DNA of 64,000 nucleotides, taken from the NCBI RefSeq assembly GCF_000382305.1, contig NZ_KB908022.1, positions 1 through 64,000 on the forward strand. The letters run 5' to 3'. This document shows, one piece after another, positions 17,184 to 26,296 of the stretch. The translations under genes were made by a program, and so were the position numbers. Each line of letters begins with the position of its first letter. Within the stretch, counting starts at the first letter, position 1. The notes under the pieces were generated by a model. It was not told the origin of the DNA and ran no database searches. It saw nothing but the letters and a program-made list of their open reading frames with translations. This stretch comes from Vitreoscilla stercoraria DSM 513 (GTDB taxonomy: Bacteria > Pseudomonadota > Gammaproteobacteria > Burkholderiales > Neisseriaceae).

Positions 17184-17708
17184 ATGACAATACCAGAATT
17201 AGATAATGTGCCATTAGAATACGCTAATCAGATGTTTGAGGCGGTACGCAATGGTAATGCTGATGGCGTATTAAAATGCATTCAGCAAGTAGATTTAATA
17301 AATTTGATTCATACCGATGGCCAGAGCTTGTTGACGCTGGCGTGTGAGCTTGCTCATGAAGATGTGGTGCGTGTGTTATTGGAAAAAGGGGCTGATGTCC
17401 AAGCTGCCAATGGTTTGGGTCAAACCCCATTAATGATTGCAGCGGCAAACGGTCAGGCAACAATGGCTAAATTATTATTAGACCATGGCGCAGCGGTTGA
17501 TGTACAAGATGCATCTGGTCGTACGCCACTCATCTTGGCGGCAATGTCTAATCATACCGATGTGATGGAAGTTTTGCTTAGCGATGGTGCCAATATTCAT
17601 CATGCCGATGCTGAAGGCCGCAATGCGATGGACGCTGCGAAAATTTTGAATGCAGAGGAATCTTTGGCGTGGTTGGAATTGTATTTGGCTGGCGAGAAAA
17701 ACATTTGA
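17184..17708 (+). CDS. Ankyrin-repeat protein
   Basis: The 174-residue protein contains four to five ankyrin repeats: IHTDGQSLLTLACELAHEDVV, then NGLGQTPLMIAAANGQATMA, DASGRTPLILAAMSNHTDVM and DAEGRNAMDAAKILN, each followed by the LLL-x-GA helix pair. No signal peptide or membrane segment is visible, so it is probably cytoplasmic. The ATG at 17184 has a GGAGAG site. Ankyrin folds bind other proteins; the partner is unknown. A clear terminator follows at 17738-17773, so it is transcribed alone, ahead of the glycosyltransferase genes. Confidence 0.85.
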   Translation: MTIPELDNVPLEYANQMFEAVRNGNADGVLKCIQQVDLINLIHTDGQSLLTLACELAHEDVVRVLLEKGADVQAANGLGQTPLMIAAANGQATMAKLLLDHGAAVDVQDASGRTPLILAAMSNHTDVMEVLLSDGANIHHADAEGRNAMDAAKILNAEESLAWLELYLAGEKNI

Positions 17709-17737
17709 CGCAAGTCGATGGATGATTAAATTTTGAC

Positions 17738-17773
17738 AAAAAAGCACTCTAAATCAATGTGGAGTGCTTTTTT
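17738..17773 (+). terminator. Intrinsic terminator after the ankyrin gene
   Basis: AAAAAAGCACTC and GAGTGCTTTTTT form a 12-bp stem with a 12-base loop and a T run. It is one of the few strong terminators here not built from DUS copies. Confidence 0.85.
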
Positions 17774-17861
17774 ATTACCAATATTGGCTATAAGATGGTG
17801 GGTGTGTTGTTGGTAATGTGACTGGAAATATTGGGCGTTTATCTTTTGGGATTTCAATAAG

Positions 17862-18797
17862 ATGGGAAATCAAATGGAACAAGAAGCAATCAAGGTTTTT
17901 GTAGGGTGTGATCCGAATAATTGTGATTTAGAGCAAATGATGGTGCTCGATTACAGTATTCGCAAGCATACAAAACACGATGTTGAGATTGTGTGGATGC
18001 AGTTGAGCCATGATGAAAACAGTGCTTGGTTTTCCAATCCCAAACAGCAACAAGGTTGGCATACTGAAAAGTGGGCAACGCCATTTTCTGGATTTCGTTG
18101 GGCAATTCCTGAGTATTGCGGTTTTAAAGGTCGTGCCATTTATATGGATGCAGATGTATTGGTCTTGTGTGATTTGGCTGAGCTTTGGAATCATCCAATG
18201 GCAGCAGGCACGATGGTGGTGGGTAAAGGCGGCGGACAAGTAGCGCGTTTGTGTACTTGTGTGTGGGATTGCCAAGAGGCGAAAAATCATTTGCCGCCAT
18301 TGGCGCAGATGAAGCAAGACCCTGATGCGCATCAAAAAATGATGCAAGTTTTGCAAAAAAATCCGCAATGGGTTCATTACTATCAAGATACATACAATTG
18401 TGTGGATGGCGAAGGTTTGGATATTAAGCAAATCAAAATCTTACATTATTCGGATATGGGTACGCAATTTAGCCATGCGTATTCTTTGCCACGACTGCGT
18501 GATGCTGGTATGTCACATTGGTTTGATGGTGATATTTTGCCTCATCCTCGCCAAGATTTGAGCGCGTTGTTTGATGAATATTACCAAGCAGCTGTGGATG
18601 CGGGTTATCGTCCTGAAAACTATGCAGTGCGTCCATTTGGCGTATTTCCTAAGGCTTCGCAAGTGGGTTATACGGGTAATGGGGTGACGCGGCAACAGCA
18701 AGAAGAAGGCTCTTCAAAATCTTGGCTATCTCGCAGTTGGAAAAAAATGAAAAGCGGCCTGAAAGGTTCGAAAGATGATTTTTCATTAGATCGTTAA
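17862..18797 (+). CDS. Glycosyltransferase family 8-like protein
   Basis: The 311-residue protein resembles GT8-type sugar transferases. The N-terminus (IKVFVGCDPNNCDLEQMMVL) is a nucleotide-sugar-binding start, the DxD-type motif occurs as YMDADVLVL (about residues 95-103), and a later HYSDMGTQFSHA provides the usual metal-binding His. The last 40 residues are Ser/Lys-rich and basic, and the DNA there contains a DUS (18752-18764). The start could be ATG 17862 or ATG 17874, which has GGGA upstream. It begins a run of four glycosyltransferase-type genes. The donor and acceptor sugars are not predictable from sequence. Confidence 0.75.
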   Translation: MGNQMEQEAIKVFVGCDPNNCDLEQMMVLDYSIRKHTKHDVEIVWMQLSHDENSAWFSNPKQQQGWHTEKWATPFSGFRWAIPEYCGFKGRAIYMDADVLVLCDLAELWNHPMAAGTMVVGKGGGQVARLCTCVWDCQEAKNHLPPLAQMKQDPDAHQKMMQVLQKNPQWVHYYQDTYNCVDGEGLDIKQIKILHYSDMGTQFSHAYSLPRLRDAGMSHWFDGDILPHPRQDLSALFDEYYQAAVDAGYRPENYAVRPFGVFPKASQVGYTGNGVTRQQQEEGSSKSWLSRSWKKMKSGLKGSKDDFSLDR

Positions 18798-19018
18798 AGA
18801 TGGAGGTGACTCCGTGATGATTTTGCTCAAATCATCTGATTGGTGAGCGCGCCGCTTTGAAAAACCATTCTGTGTAGGAGTGATTTTGGGGCGGTTAAAA
18901 TCGAATGTTGGTGAAGTTTGCCAACACTGATGGACCATAGGAAACATTTTGTGGTGAGTCATGCCAATAAGGACTGTATGATGGTTTGGAATCATTGTTT
19001 TAAAAGAGATTGGACCTC

Positions 19019-19951
19019 ATGAATCACGCTTCCCCGTTTCGCTCTTTGATTAAGCAAGTTTACCGTTATAGTCGTGCTCGTACTTACCGCCATAGTGAAA
19101 AAATTTGGCCGTATGTCAAAATCAAACGCCATGAAAATGGCAGTTTGCAAGAAGTTTCGATTCATGGAAAACCGTTGCCGATTGCTCATATCGATCGTTT
19201 TAAAAATCCTGTGTGCAAAGATTTATTGATTTTGGCCAGCGGACCATCTATCAATCAAACGAATTTGAGTGAATTGAATGAAGTACATTGGTGTGCAGTC
19301 AATGGGGCGGTGAATGCCTTGCCTAGATATGCAGATAAGTCATTGAATTATTATGTGGTGGTTGATCAAGGCTTTGTGCTCAATCGCATTGAAATGGTGG
19401 CAGAGGTTTTAAAAAATCCTGATGTGGTGGTATTTACCAATGTCTTTTGCATGCATTTGATAGTGGGCTTATTGGCATTGGAAAATATTAAAGCACAATT
19501 GGTCTTGCTAGAAGACAGGCAATTGCCTGTATATGGTTGCAAAATGTCAGCCGCGCAAATGAGGTTGCAGAGCCAGCAAGTTGATGCCGCATTGCATTGG
19601 CATGAAACACTAGACGTGGGTTTTAGTTTGGATTTGAAGCGTGGTTATATTAGTGGTGGGACGGTGGTGTATATCGCTTTGCAAATTGCCTGTTATTTGG
19701 GCTATCAAAAAGTGTATTTGGCTGGCGTAGACATGAAAAATTTCCAGCAGCCACGTTTTTACGAAACCGCCGCCACTCGGCTTGATACCAAATTGGATTT
19801 GGAGTTTGAAACATTCGTTTATCCTTCTTTTGCATTGGCTGCGGATATTTACCGTCAAAACAATATAGAAGGTTATAATTTGTGTTTGGACAGCGGTTTG
19901 GATGATGCTATTTTTCCACGTACTGTTTGTCATCACATTCCTTCTTTGTGA
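19019..19951 (+). CDS. GT42/DUF115-like sugar transferase (putative)
   Basis: The 310-residue protein starts best at the ATG at 19019; a longer frame would need TTG 19010. It has a nucleotide-binding motif LLILASGPSINQTN (about residues 67-80), WCAVNGAV, and the later block GYISGGTVVYIALQIACYLG followed by YLAGVDM. This architecture is shared by the DUF115/MptE-like family and by GT42 sialyl- or Kdo-transferases of Gram-negative LPS. Its place between a GT8-like and two GT4-like genes supports a role in building a surface glycan. I cannot say which sugar it transfers. Confidence 0.6.
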   Translation: MNHASPFRSLIKQVYRYSRARTYRHSEKIWPYVKIKRHENGSLQEVSIHGKPLPIAHIDRFKNPVCKDLLILASGPSINQTNLSELNEVHWCAVNGAVNALPRYADKSLNYYVVVDQGFVLNRIEMVAEVLKNPDVVVFTNVFCMHLIVGLLALENIKAQLVLLEDRQLPVYGCKMSAAQMRLQSQQVDAALHWHETLDVGFSLDLKRGYISGGTVVYIALQIACYLGYQKVYLAGVDMKNFQQPRFYETAATRLDTKLDLEFETFVYPSFALAADIYRQNNIEGYNLCLDSGLDDAIFPRTVCHHIPSL

Positions 19952-19966
19952 GTTTAATCCCGTTTT

Positions 19967-21160
19967 ATGACCTCTTCTTCAAATCCATTGCATTTGGTAC
20001 ACATTGTTGATTTGCGTGTGATTGGTGGCGTGGAGCGTATGACTGAGGCTTTTGTCTTGTCTTTGCCGCAATACCAACACAGTTTGATTGTTTTTGATCG
20101 TGTGTTACATCCCACTTTGCAAGCTTCTTTGCAACATCTACCCAATGTCCGTATTTACAGCAGCAAACACTGGGGCAGTTTGCGTCTACCTAAATCTTGG
20201 CGCACATGGCGACGCAATCAAATTGTGGCGCAATTACAGCCCGATGCTGTCATTAATTGGAGCCAAATCGTTGATGTTGGCGGTATCAAGCAGCCTGTCG
20301 TGTTTTATGAACATGGTAGTGCTTGGGAAGTCTTTTCGCAGGCACAATTAAGTGCTTGTTATGATTCTGTCCATCATTGTGTGGCGGTGTCTCATGCGGC
20401 TAAGCGCATGTTGCAATTGCATCATGGCGTGACCAAGCCGATTACCATTGTGACCAATACTGCTTTAGAACAACCTGCGGTTCAAACTGAGGCTCGTGCT
20501 TTTCCTGCTCAGCGTCGTTTGATTTTGGGTGCGGCAGGACGTTTGGTATCACGCAAAAATTTGATGGTGTTGATTGCAGCTGTGGCTGCTTTGAAGCAGC
20601 AAGGTATCGAAGTGGGTTTGGATATTGCTGGCAATGGTCCACAAAAAGAAGTGTTACAGCAATTAATTGAACAATGGGGCGTACAAGAACAAGTACGCTT
20701 ATTGGATTATGTGCAAGACATGAAGCGGTTTTATGCGCAAATAGATTTGTTTGTTTGTCCATCGATTTGGGAAAGCTATGGCTTGGTGGCGATTGAAGCA
20801 TTTGCCCATGGTTTGCCTGTGATTGGTGCGGCAAGTGACGGTTTGGTGGAGGTGGTGACACATGGTGTGAATGGTTTGGTGATTGAGCCGACTTGGGATG
20901 AGCAAACTTATGCACAATATATGCACAAACCTGTTTCTTTTGATGCCACTGTTTCTTATCGACCTGCGCAAGACCAAATCGATGCCGCCAAATCAGTCAG
21001 CGTCGATGGATTGGTGCAAGCAATTAAGTTGCTGCAACAAGATGCCGTATTGTATGAAAGCATGAGCCAAGCGGCCTTAAAAACAGCTTGGGACATCAAG
21101 CCATTTGCTACTTTGGTGGCGCAAGTGATGGACAGCGTGAAAGAGGCAATCCATGATTAA
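19967..21160 (+). CDS. Glycosyltransferase family 4 (GT-B)
   Basis: The 397-residue protein has the GT-B two-domain layout. The N-terminal acceptor domain carries a Gly-rich loop (DLRVIGGVERMTEAF). The C-terminal nucleotide-sugar domain carries LGAAGRLVSRKNLMVLI (about residues 186-202), DIAGNGPQKEVL and the GT4 E-x7-E motif SIWESYGLVAIEAFAHGLPVI. These retaining enzymes use activated sugars on the cytoplasmic face of the membrane. The stop overlaps the next glycosyltransferase by 8 bases, so the two are translationally coupled. Confidence 0.88.
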   Translation: MTSSSNPLHLVHIVDLRVIGGVERMTEAFVLSLPQYQHSLIVFDRVLHPTLQASLQHLPNVRIYSSKHWGSLRLPKSWRTWRRNQIVAQLQPDAVINWSQIVDVGGIKQPVVFYEHGSAWEVFSQAQLSACYDSVHHCVAVSHAAKRMLQLHHGVTKPITIVTNTALEQPAVQTEARAFPAQRRLILGAAGRLVSRKNLMVLIAAVAALKQQGIEVGLDIAGNGPQKEVLQQLIEQWGVQEQVRLLDYVQDMKRFYAQIDLFVCPSIWESYGLVAIEAFAHGLPVIGAASDGLVEVVTHGVNGLVIEPTWDEQTYAQYMHKPVSFDATVSYRPAQDQIDAAKSVSVDGLVQAIKLLQQDAVLYESMSQAALKTAWDIKPFATLVAQVMDSVKEAIHD

Positions 21161-22199
21161 GCAGCGTTTTGTTTTTATTGCCAAAAGTTTAAGCGGTGGC
21201 GGTGCTGAAAAGGTTTTGCTGGAAACAGCGTCTTTGTTGCAGCGTCGTGGTCATGCGGTATTGATTTTGACTTTAAGTGGAACGGTAGAGCATTTATTGC
21301 CTGACAATGTGACGGTTCAAAATCTGAATGTGTTGGGTAAAGTTGCCAAAGCTTTGGGACGCAATACATGGGTCAATCGTTGGCAAGCCAAACAAGTCAA
21401 TGCGGCGATTGATGTTTTTCAGGCCGATGTGGTGATTTCTTGTAATGCAGAATATGTGAGCCGATTTGTCCCACATCCTAATTTATACCATTGGGTTCAT
21501 GGTGTGATTACAGGCAGCAAGCCGCGCGTGTTACAAGATTTGTGTCGGCTGTATGAAAATGCACGTTTAATTTGTGTGGCACAAGCGATTGCAGACGATA
21601 TTAAGGCGCTGGGCATTCGACCTTTGCGTTGTGAGGTGATTTACAACCCATTTGATACGCAAAAAATCCAGCATTTGGCACAAGCTTATCAGCCTCAAAT
21701 TCCACCACCATTTTTATTACACGTTGGCAGTTTCAATCCGCGTAAACGTCATGACCGTTTGTTGCGAGCTTATCAACAAAGTGGTGTGAATATGCCTTTG
21801 GTTTTGATGGGACAAGGTGCGCATCAAGCAGAAATTGAGCAGCAAATCAAACAATTGGGTTTAAGCAATCAAGTGATTTTGCATCCATTTGAAGCCAATC
21901 CCTATCCTTATATTCAGGCCGCTTGTGCTTTGTTACTCAGTTCCGATCAAGAGGGTTTACCAACCGTTTTGATTGAAGCTTTGATTTGTCACACACCGAT
22001 TGTGAGTGTGGATTGTCCTTCGGGACCAGCTGAGATTTTGACAGGCGATTTACAAGAATTTTTGGTTCCTGTTCAAGATGAATCGGCTTTGGCGCAAGCC
22101 ATTGTCAAGGTGGTCAATACCAAACCCATGATTGAGTTAAAACACTATGAGCGTTTTGCAGTAGAAAGTGTTTTACCTAAATTTGAAACATTGGCTTAA
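21153..22199 (+). CDS. Glycosyltransferase family 4 (GT-B)
   Basis: The 348-residue protein starts inside the end of the previous gene. Its N-terminal domain has the Gly-rich loop SLSGGGAEKVLLETA. The C-terminal domain has LLHVGSFNPRKRHDRLLRAY (about residues 189-208), LVLMGQGAHQAEIE and SDQEGLPTVLIEALICHTP, the GT4 acid pair region, followed by SVDCPSGPAEIL. It resembles LPS and capsule side-chain transferases such as those acting on galactose or N-acetyl sugars, but the substrate is open. It closes the glycan cluster; a DUS (TTCAGGCCGCTTG) is at 21913-21925. Confidence 0.88.
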   Translation: MIKQRFVFIAKSLSGGGAEKVLLETASLLQRRGHAVLILTLSGTVEHLLPDNVTVQNLNVLGKVAKALGRNTWVNRWQAKQVNAAIDVFQADVVISCNAEYVSRFVPHPNLYHWVHGVITGSKPRVLQDLCRLYENARLICVAQAIADDIKALGIRPLRCEVIYNPFDTQKIQHLAQAYQPQIPPPFLLHVGSFNPRKRHDRLLRAYQQSGVNMPLVLMGQGAHQAEIEQQIKQLGLSNQVILHPFEANPYPYIQAACALLLSSDQEGLPTVLIEALICHTPIVSVDCPSGPAEILTGDLQEFLVPVQDESALAQAIVKVVNTKPMIELKHYERFAVESVLPKFETLA

Positions 22200-22291
22200 T
22201 TGAAAAAAGCTTCAAATTGTAATTGGCATAAGCTGATATAATTACGCCAAACTTTGCTTTTTTCACTTTAGTTTCTGTCTAGGAGATACAT

Positions 22292-23356
22292 ATGGCACTG
22301 GTGTCAATGCGCCAATTACTCGACCACGCGGCCGAGAACAGTTATGGTTTACCTGCTTTTAACGTCAATAATTTGGAACAAATGCGCGCCATTATGGAAG
22401 CGGCAGACCAAGTGAATGCTCCTGTAATTGTGCAAGCCAGTGCAGGCGCGCGCAAATACGCAGGTGCGCCATTCTTGCGTCATTTGATTTTGGCAGCGAT
22501 TGAAGAGTTTCCACACATTCCAGTGGTCATGCACCAAGACCATGGTACGAGTCCCGCTGTGTGTCAACGCTCAATCCAATTGGGTTTTAGCTCAGTGATG
22601 ATGGACGGTTCTTTGGGTGAAGATGGCAAAACCCCAACGTCTTATGAATACAACGTGGACGTGACGCGTCGCGTGGTGGAAATGGCGCATGCTTGTGGCG
22701 TTTCAGTAGAAGGCGAAATCGGTTGCTTGGGCAATTTGGAAACAGGTTTGGCAGGTGAAGAAGACGGTATTGGAGCGGAAGGCGTTTTGGACCACAGCCA
22801 ATTGTTAACGAGCGTAGACGAAGCGGTTTCTTTTGTCAAAGACACCGATGTGGATGCTTTGGCCATTGCTATTGGTACCAGCCACGGCGCATACAAATTC
22901 AGCCGCAAACCTGATGGCGATGTATTGCGCATTGATCGCATCAAAGAAATTCACGAACGTTTGCCAAACACGCATTTGGTGATGCATGGCTCAAGCTCTG
23001 TGCCACAAGAATGGTTGCAAATCATCAACCAATACGGTGGTGAAATTGGCGAAACTTACGGTGTGCCAGTAGAAGAAATTGTTGAAGGCATCAAAAATGG
23101 TGTGCGCAAAGTGAATATCGACACCGATTTGCGTTTGGCCTCTACTGGTGCGATTCGCCGTTATTTGGCTGAAAATCCATCAGAGTTTGACCCACGTAAA
23201 TACTTCAAAGCGTCAGTTGATGCGATGAAACAAATCGTGATTGACCGTTACTTGGCATTCGGTTGCGAAGGTCAAGCGAGCAAAATCAAGCCAATTTCTT
23301 TGGAAAAAATGGCTGAAGCCTATGCCAAAGGTCAATTGACGCAAATCGTGCGTTAA
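22292..23356 (+). CDS. fba: Fructose-bisphosphate aldolase, class II
   Basis: This zinc enzyme cleaves fructose 1,6-bisphosphate to dihydroxyacetone phosphate and glyceraldehyde 3-phosphate. The 354-residue protein is of the FbaA/CbbA type. Zinc and catalytic residues are visible in VVMHQDHGTSP (first His pair), VEGEIGCLG (Glu), GTSHGAYKFSR and VMHGSSSVP (Gly/Ser phosphate loop), with the later VRKVNIDTDLR motif. An AGGAG site lies six bases before the ATG. It is likely monocistronic, closed by the DUS hairpin at 23375-23407. Codon use is GC-richer than in the glycan cluster, as expected for a highly expressed gene. Confidence 0.97.
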   Translation: MALVSMRQLLDHAAENSYGLPAFNVNNLEQMRAIMEAADQVNAPVIVQASAGARKYAGAPFLRHLILAAIEEFPHIPVVMHQDHGTSPAVCQRSIQLGFSSVMMDGSLGEDGKTPTSYEYNVDVTRRVVEMAHACGVSVEGEIGCLGNLETGLAGEEDGIGAEGVLDHSQLLTSVDEAVSFVKDTDVDALAIAIGTSHGAYKFSRKPDGDVLRIDRIKEIHERLPNTHLVMHGSSSVPQEWLQIINQYGGEIGETYGVPVEEIVEGIKNGVRKVNIDTDLRLASTGAIRRYLAENPSEFDPRKYFKASVDAMKQIVIDRYLAFGCEGQASKIKPISLEKMAEAYAKGQLTQIVR

Positions 23357-23374
23357 TTGAAACAAGCTTAAAAC

Positions 23375-23407
23375 AAAGCGTCCTGTAAATGTTTTACAGG
23401 ACGCTTT
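23375..23407. terminator. DUS-pair bidirectional terminator
   Basis: AAAGCGTCCTGTAAA and TTTACAGGACGCTTT flank a 3-base loop. The hairpin lies between the convergent fba and farR-like genes and can end both transcripts. Confidence 0.85.
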
Positions 23408-23416
23408 TAAAATTTA

Positions 23417-23875
23417 TTACGAAGCATTTGCTTCGTGTGCTTGTTTTGGGTCGTGAATTTGCGTTAACAAAGTCAGTAGTTCATTCAATTCTTGCATTTT
23501 TTCGGTAGTCATCAATTCTTCAATGACATCGTATTGCTCATCAATTTTGCGGCGTACATCGGTGTACAATTGTTCGCCTTCTTTGGTGAGTTTCAAAAAC
23601 ACGCGACGTTGATCATTGGTTGGTTTGAGGCGAACCACGTAATCAATTTTTTCTAAGCGAGTTAAAATACCAGTCAAGCTTGGACGCAAGATACAGGCTT
23701 TATTGGCCAAATCTTGAAAGTCCAAAGTACCATTTTCAGCCAATAAACGAACAATACGCCATTGCTGCTCGGTAATGTTGTGTTGGTTAAAAATGGGACG
23801 GAAGAAAGCCATCATAGATTCACGAGCTTGAATTAAGGCGATATTGATGGAATTGTGTCGTTTGGTAGTCATCAT
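23417..23875 (-). CDS. farR: MarR-family regulator, FarR/HpcR type
   Basis: The 152-residue winged-helix protein is very close to Neisseria FarR as I remember it, notably QQWRIVRLLAENGTLDFQDLA- followed by CILRPSLTGILTRLEK and DQRRVFLKLT. The recognition helix lies around residues 60-75 and the wing around 85-95. FarR represses a fatty-acid efflux system in pathogenic Neisseria; the target here is unknown, and no efflux gene is nearby. The start at 23875 (MMTTKRH) has AGGA upstream; a longer frame to 23914 has none. An AT-rich gap of 0.8 kb lies upstream. Confidence 0.85.
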   Translation of the reverse strand: MMTTKRHNSINIALIQARESMMAFFRPIFNQHNITEQQWRIVRLLAENGTLDFQDLANKACILRPSLTGILTRLEKIDYVVRLKPTNDQRRVFLKLTKEGEQLYTDVRRKIDEQYDVIEELMTTEKMQELNELLTLLTQIHDPKQAHEANAS

Positions 23876-24650
23876 TTTTTTCCTGTGATTTGAGTTGCGT
23901 TTACCCAAGTACATATCTTGTTAAATACTATCAGCATACAATTGCTTTCGCAGTGTTTAAGTATGAACAAAAAGACTTTGTCATAAATTGAAATGGCGAC
24001 AGTTAAAGTTTCATTCAGTGAAATAAATTTCTTTGTATGATTTATCTATTTGCATCATCACATTCTGTATTGAGTTCGTCAATATGACCACAATCATATC
24101 AGACAAATAGAATTTTATAGTATTTACTCGTTTCATTTAAATGACAATTGAATATTATGATTTATGTATTTTAAATAATATGTTAATTGTAATTATCGCT
24201 TATATAATAAAATCTTCGATTTGATTATTATTTTTATATTAATGAGATAGCGAGGCTTTGCAGTTATAAGTCTTAAATTATTAATAAATATAACCAAACA
24301 GATAATAATTTTGAATGTCGATTGTAAATAAATATTAATGAGAAGAAACTGGATTTAAAGAAAAGCGATGATGGAAAAAGACTTAAAGTTAATTTTGCTA
24401 TGCAGCAAAAAACTTGAAATGCTTTATGATAATGTAATTTATTGAGCCATTTCCCCAATGTGATATTTTTTGTATGGGCGGAATGGCTCAATGTTTATTG
24501 GATTTAAGATAATGAAAATATTAAGAGAATTATTTTCAATATTGCGGTGAATTTACAACATTAGTGCACTTTTATTTGATTTTATCAAAAACAATGGCTT
24601 TAAAAGCAGCTTATATTTTTAATGTTAATGTCATTTAATCAATTTCTAAA
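23876..24650. other. AT-rich intergenic region, no supported gene
   Basis: This 0.8-kb stretch lies between the farR-like gene and the end of the Nudix gene. It is strongly AT-rich. A 72-codon frame at 24273-24491 on the minus strand is low-complexity and hydrophobic without a ribosome site, and I do not accept it as a gene. The only clear structure is the long hairpin at 24441-24492. Confidence 0.5.
24441..24492. repeat. Long inverted repeat (hairpin) in intergenic gap
   Basis: ATTGAGCCATT and AATGGCTCAAT are perfectly complementary 11-base arms, extended inward by a CCC/GGG pairing after a small internal bulge, with an AT-rich loop. It is not a DUS pair and has no run of T directly after it. 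It could be part of a small RNA, a terminator of an unseen transcript or the end of a small mobile element. Confidence 0.5.
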
Positions 24651-25520
24651 TTAGCAATACTGTTGGTATAACCATAAACTTAAAGGGTGTTTTGAATCAA
24701 TTAAACCTTTGTTTAATAAGCCATTTATGGTAATTAAGGCCGCATCATGCATAAAACGTTGGTCTAAAATGGCTTGCACAACCTCGTCTATGCCCATTAA
24801 TTGAAAGGCGGCAACTTCGCCATCTTGGTTTTCAGGTTGAATGTGCGCGGGAACATCCAAATCGTAGCAAAATAAATGTTCACGATGTAAGCCACGCTCA
24901 ACCAGACGTTGGCTTAAAATACGCTTGGGCGCGGCTAAGGTTTGCATGATGTTGCTGCCTAAACCAGCTTCTTCAAAACCTTCACGCAGGCAAGCTTCGG
25001 TAAGGCATTCACCACTGCCGACACCACCACCAACCAAATTGTCTAATTTGTCAGGATCGACTGCTTTGAAAGGACTGCGTGTGCCTATCCACATTAAGGT
25101 TTCGCCATCGCGCTCGGTAAAGCCATTGATATGTACGGCTTTGCTGAGCAAGCCCAATGGTCGAAACAAAGAGCGTTCGAGTGAGAATAAAGCTTCGTCA
25201 CCGTCTACCACATCGAAAGCTTCGTTGCGCCATCCTTCAAATAAGCCTAAGTCATACCAATCTCGTCCTAAATTTTGCAATACGTCTGCACAATGTAACC
25301 AATCGCGGCATTCTAAGTGAAAACCTTGTTCGGTCATTTGGAGTAAATTGGGCAAATCCAATTGTAATTGTTGTTGCCAACGAGGATTAAGCGAGCCTAA
25401 TAAACGCCCATTGAGCGATAAATTTTGCCAATTTGTGAAATCTACGGCAAAAGAGCGCGTTAAGTAATCTAATAAGTCATTGTGTTGTTGCGCAGAAACC
25501 ATGGCGGTCAATTGAGTCAC
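24651..25520 (-). CDS. Nudix hydrolase (DUF4743-type)
   Basis: The 289-residue protein has an N-terminal DUF4743-like domain (WYDLGLFEGWRNEAFDV region) and a C-terminal Nudix fold with the box GVGSGECLTEACLREGFEEAGL, of the form G-x5-E-x7-REUxEExGU. The family hydrolyses nucleoside diphosphates linked to other groups; proteins of this layout are related to the Nudix part of eukaryotic thiamine pyrophosphokinase-like enzymes, and the true substrate is uncertain. The ATG overlaps the rsmJ stop by 4 bases, making it the last gene of the eight-gene operon that begins at the RDD gene. Confidence 0.8.
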   Translation of the reverse strand: MTQLTAMVSAQQHNDLLDYLTRSFAVDFTNWQNLSLNGRLLGSLNPRWQQQLQLDLPNLLQMTEQGFHLECRDWLHCADVLQNLGRDWYDLGLFEGWRNEAFDVVDGDEALFSLERSLFRPLGLLSKAVHINGFTERDGETLMWIGTRSPFKAVDPDKLDNLVGGGVGSGECLTEACLREGFEEAGLGSNIMQTLAAPKRILSQRLVERGLHREHLFCYDLDVPAHIQPENQDGEVAAFQLMGIDEVVQAILDQRFMHDAALITINGLLNKGLIDSKHPLSLWLYQQYC

Positions 25521-26296
25521 AGTGTTTCCTTAGAAAAAGCGTCCTGTAATTTTTGTGGGATATAAGCATCAAAACGGGTCGATTTGCCGCTGTATTGGTA
25601 ATCAGGATTTTGGGCGGCTAAAAATTCGCCTAAGCGTGGGCGTTTGACCACCACACGTTTTTCAGCCAAGCGTGCTGCTTGTTGCATCAAGCCCAAATCA
25701 TCATCGCTTTCGCCGACCAAATCATGAAAATAAGCCATTTCTTTTTTAACTGCTGCAGATTTTTGGCGTTGTGGATACATAGGGTCTAAATACACCACTT
25801 GCACTTTGTCATCTAAAGCGGCCTGTAAAAAAGACATGGGCATCAATGTCATGCGCGCGGCGATGTCGTGGGTTTCTGTGTGATTTAACGCGCGTTGCAA
25901 ACCATCAGCAAGCAAAGCGGCGACTGTCGGGTGACGTTCAAACATGCGCACATGGCAGCCTTGAGAAGCCAAAATGAATGAGTCACGTCCCAAGCCTGCG
26001 GTCGCATCAATAATCGATTGGTGGGCTTTGGTATTGACGGCTTTAGCAATCAATTCGCCACCGCCTTTTTGACGGCGATAATCCAAGCGTCCTGAAACAA
26101 AATCCACGCAAACCGAGCCTTTGCTGCCTGCTTGAAACAAGCTTAAGCGTTGCTCAGCGTCAAATTGCAAGTACAAACCTTGTTCGGGGATAGTGTGGAC
26201 AATGCTCAATTGAAACTGTTGTTGGTAAGCATCCAACACAGCGGTGTCCAAACCATGAGAAGAGGGGAGGTATAAAGAGGTGTTACCAACTGCCAT
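25517..26296 (-). CDS. rsmJ: 16S rRNA (guanine1516-N2)-methyltransferase
   Basis: RsmJ methylates G1516 of 16S rRNA using S-adenosylmethionine. The 259-residue protein shows the family motifs SVCVDFVSGRLDYRRQKGGG, the SAM-binding IIDATAGLGRDSFILAS (about residues 95-111), and the catalytic VYLDPMYPQR near residue 170. The gene starts 14 bases inside the end of the DUF58 gene and overlaps the Nudix gene by 4 bases. An rRNA modification gene tied to a MoxR operon is unusual. Two GG/GT-form DUS copies occur within it, at 25815-25830 and 26085-26097, and one at its 3' end (25535-25549). Confidence 0.93.
   Translation of the reverse strand: MAVGNTSLYLPSSHGLDTAVLDAYQQQFQLSIVHTIPEQGLYLQFDAEQRLSLFQAGSKGSVCVDFVSGRLDYRRQKGGGELIAKAVNTKAHQSIIDATAGLGRDSFILASQGCHVRMFERHPTVAALLADGLQRALNHTETHDIAARMTLMPMSFLQAALDDKVQVVYLDPMYPQRQKSAAVKKEMAYFHDLVGESDDDLGLMQQAARLAEKRVVVKRPRLGEFLAAQNPDYQYSGKSTRFDAYIPQKLQDAFSKETL

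Noticed and set aside
24273..24491. A 72-codon minus-strand frame in the farR-Nudix gap
   Set aside because: It has low-complexity hydrophobic content, no ribosome site and overlaps the long hairpin; it looks like chance in AT-rich DNA.
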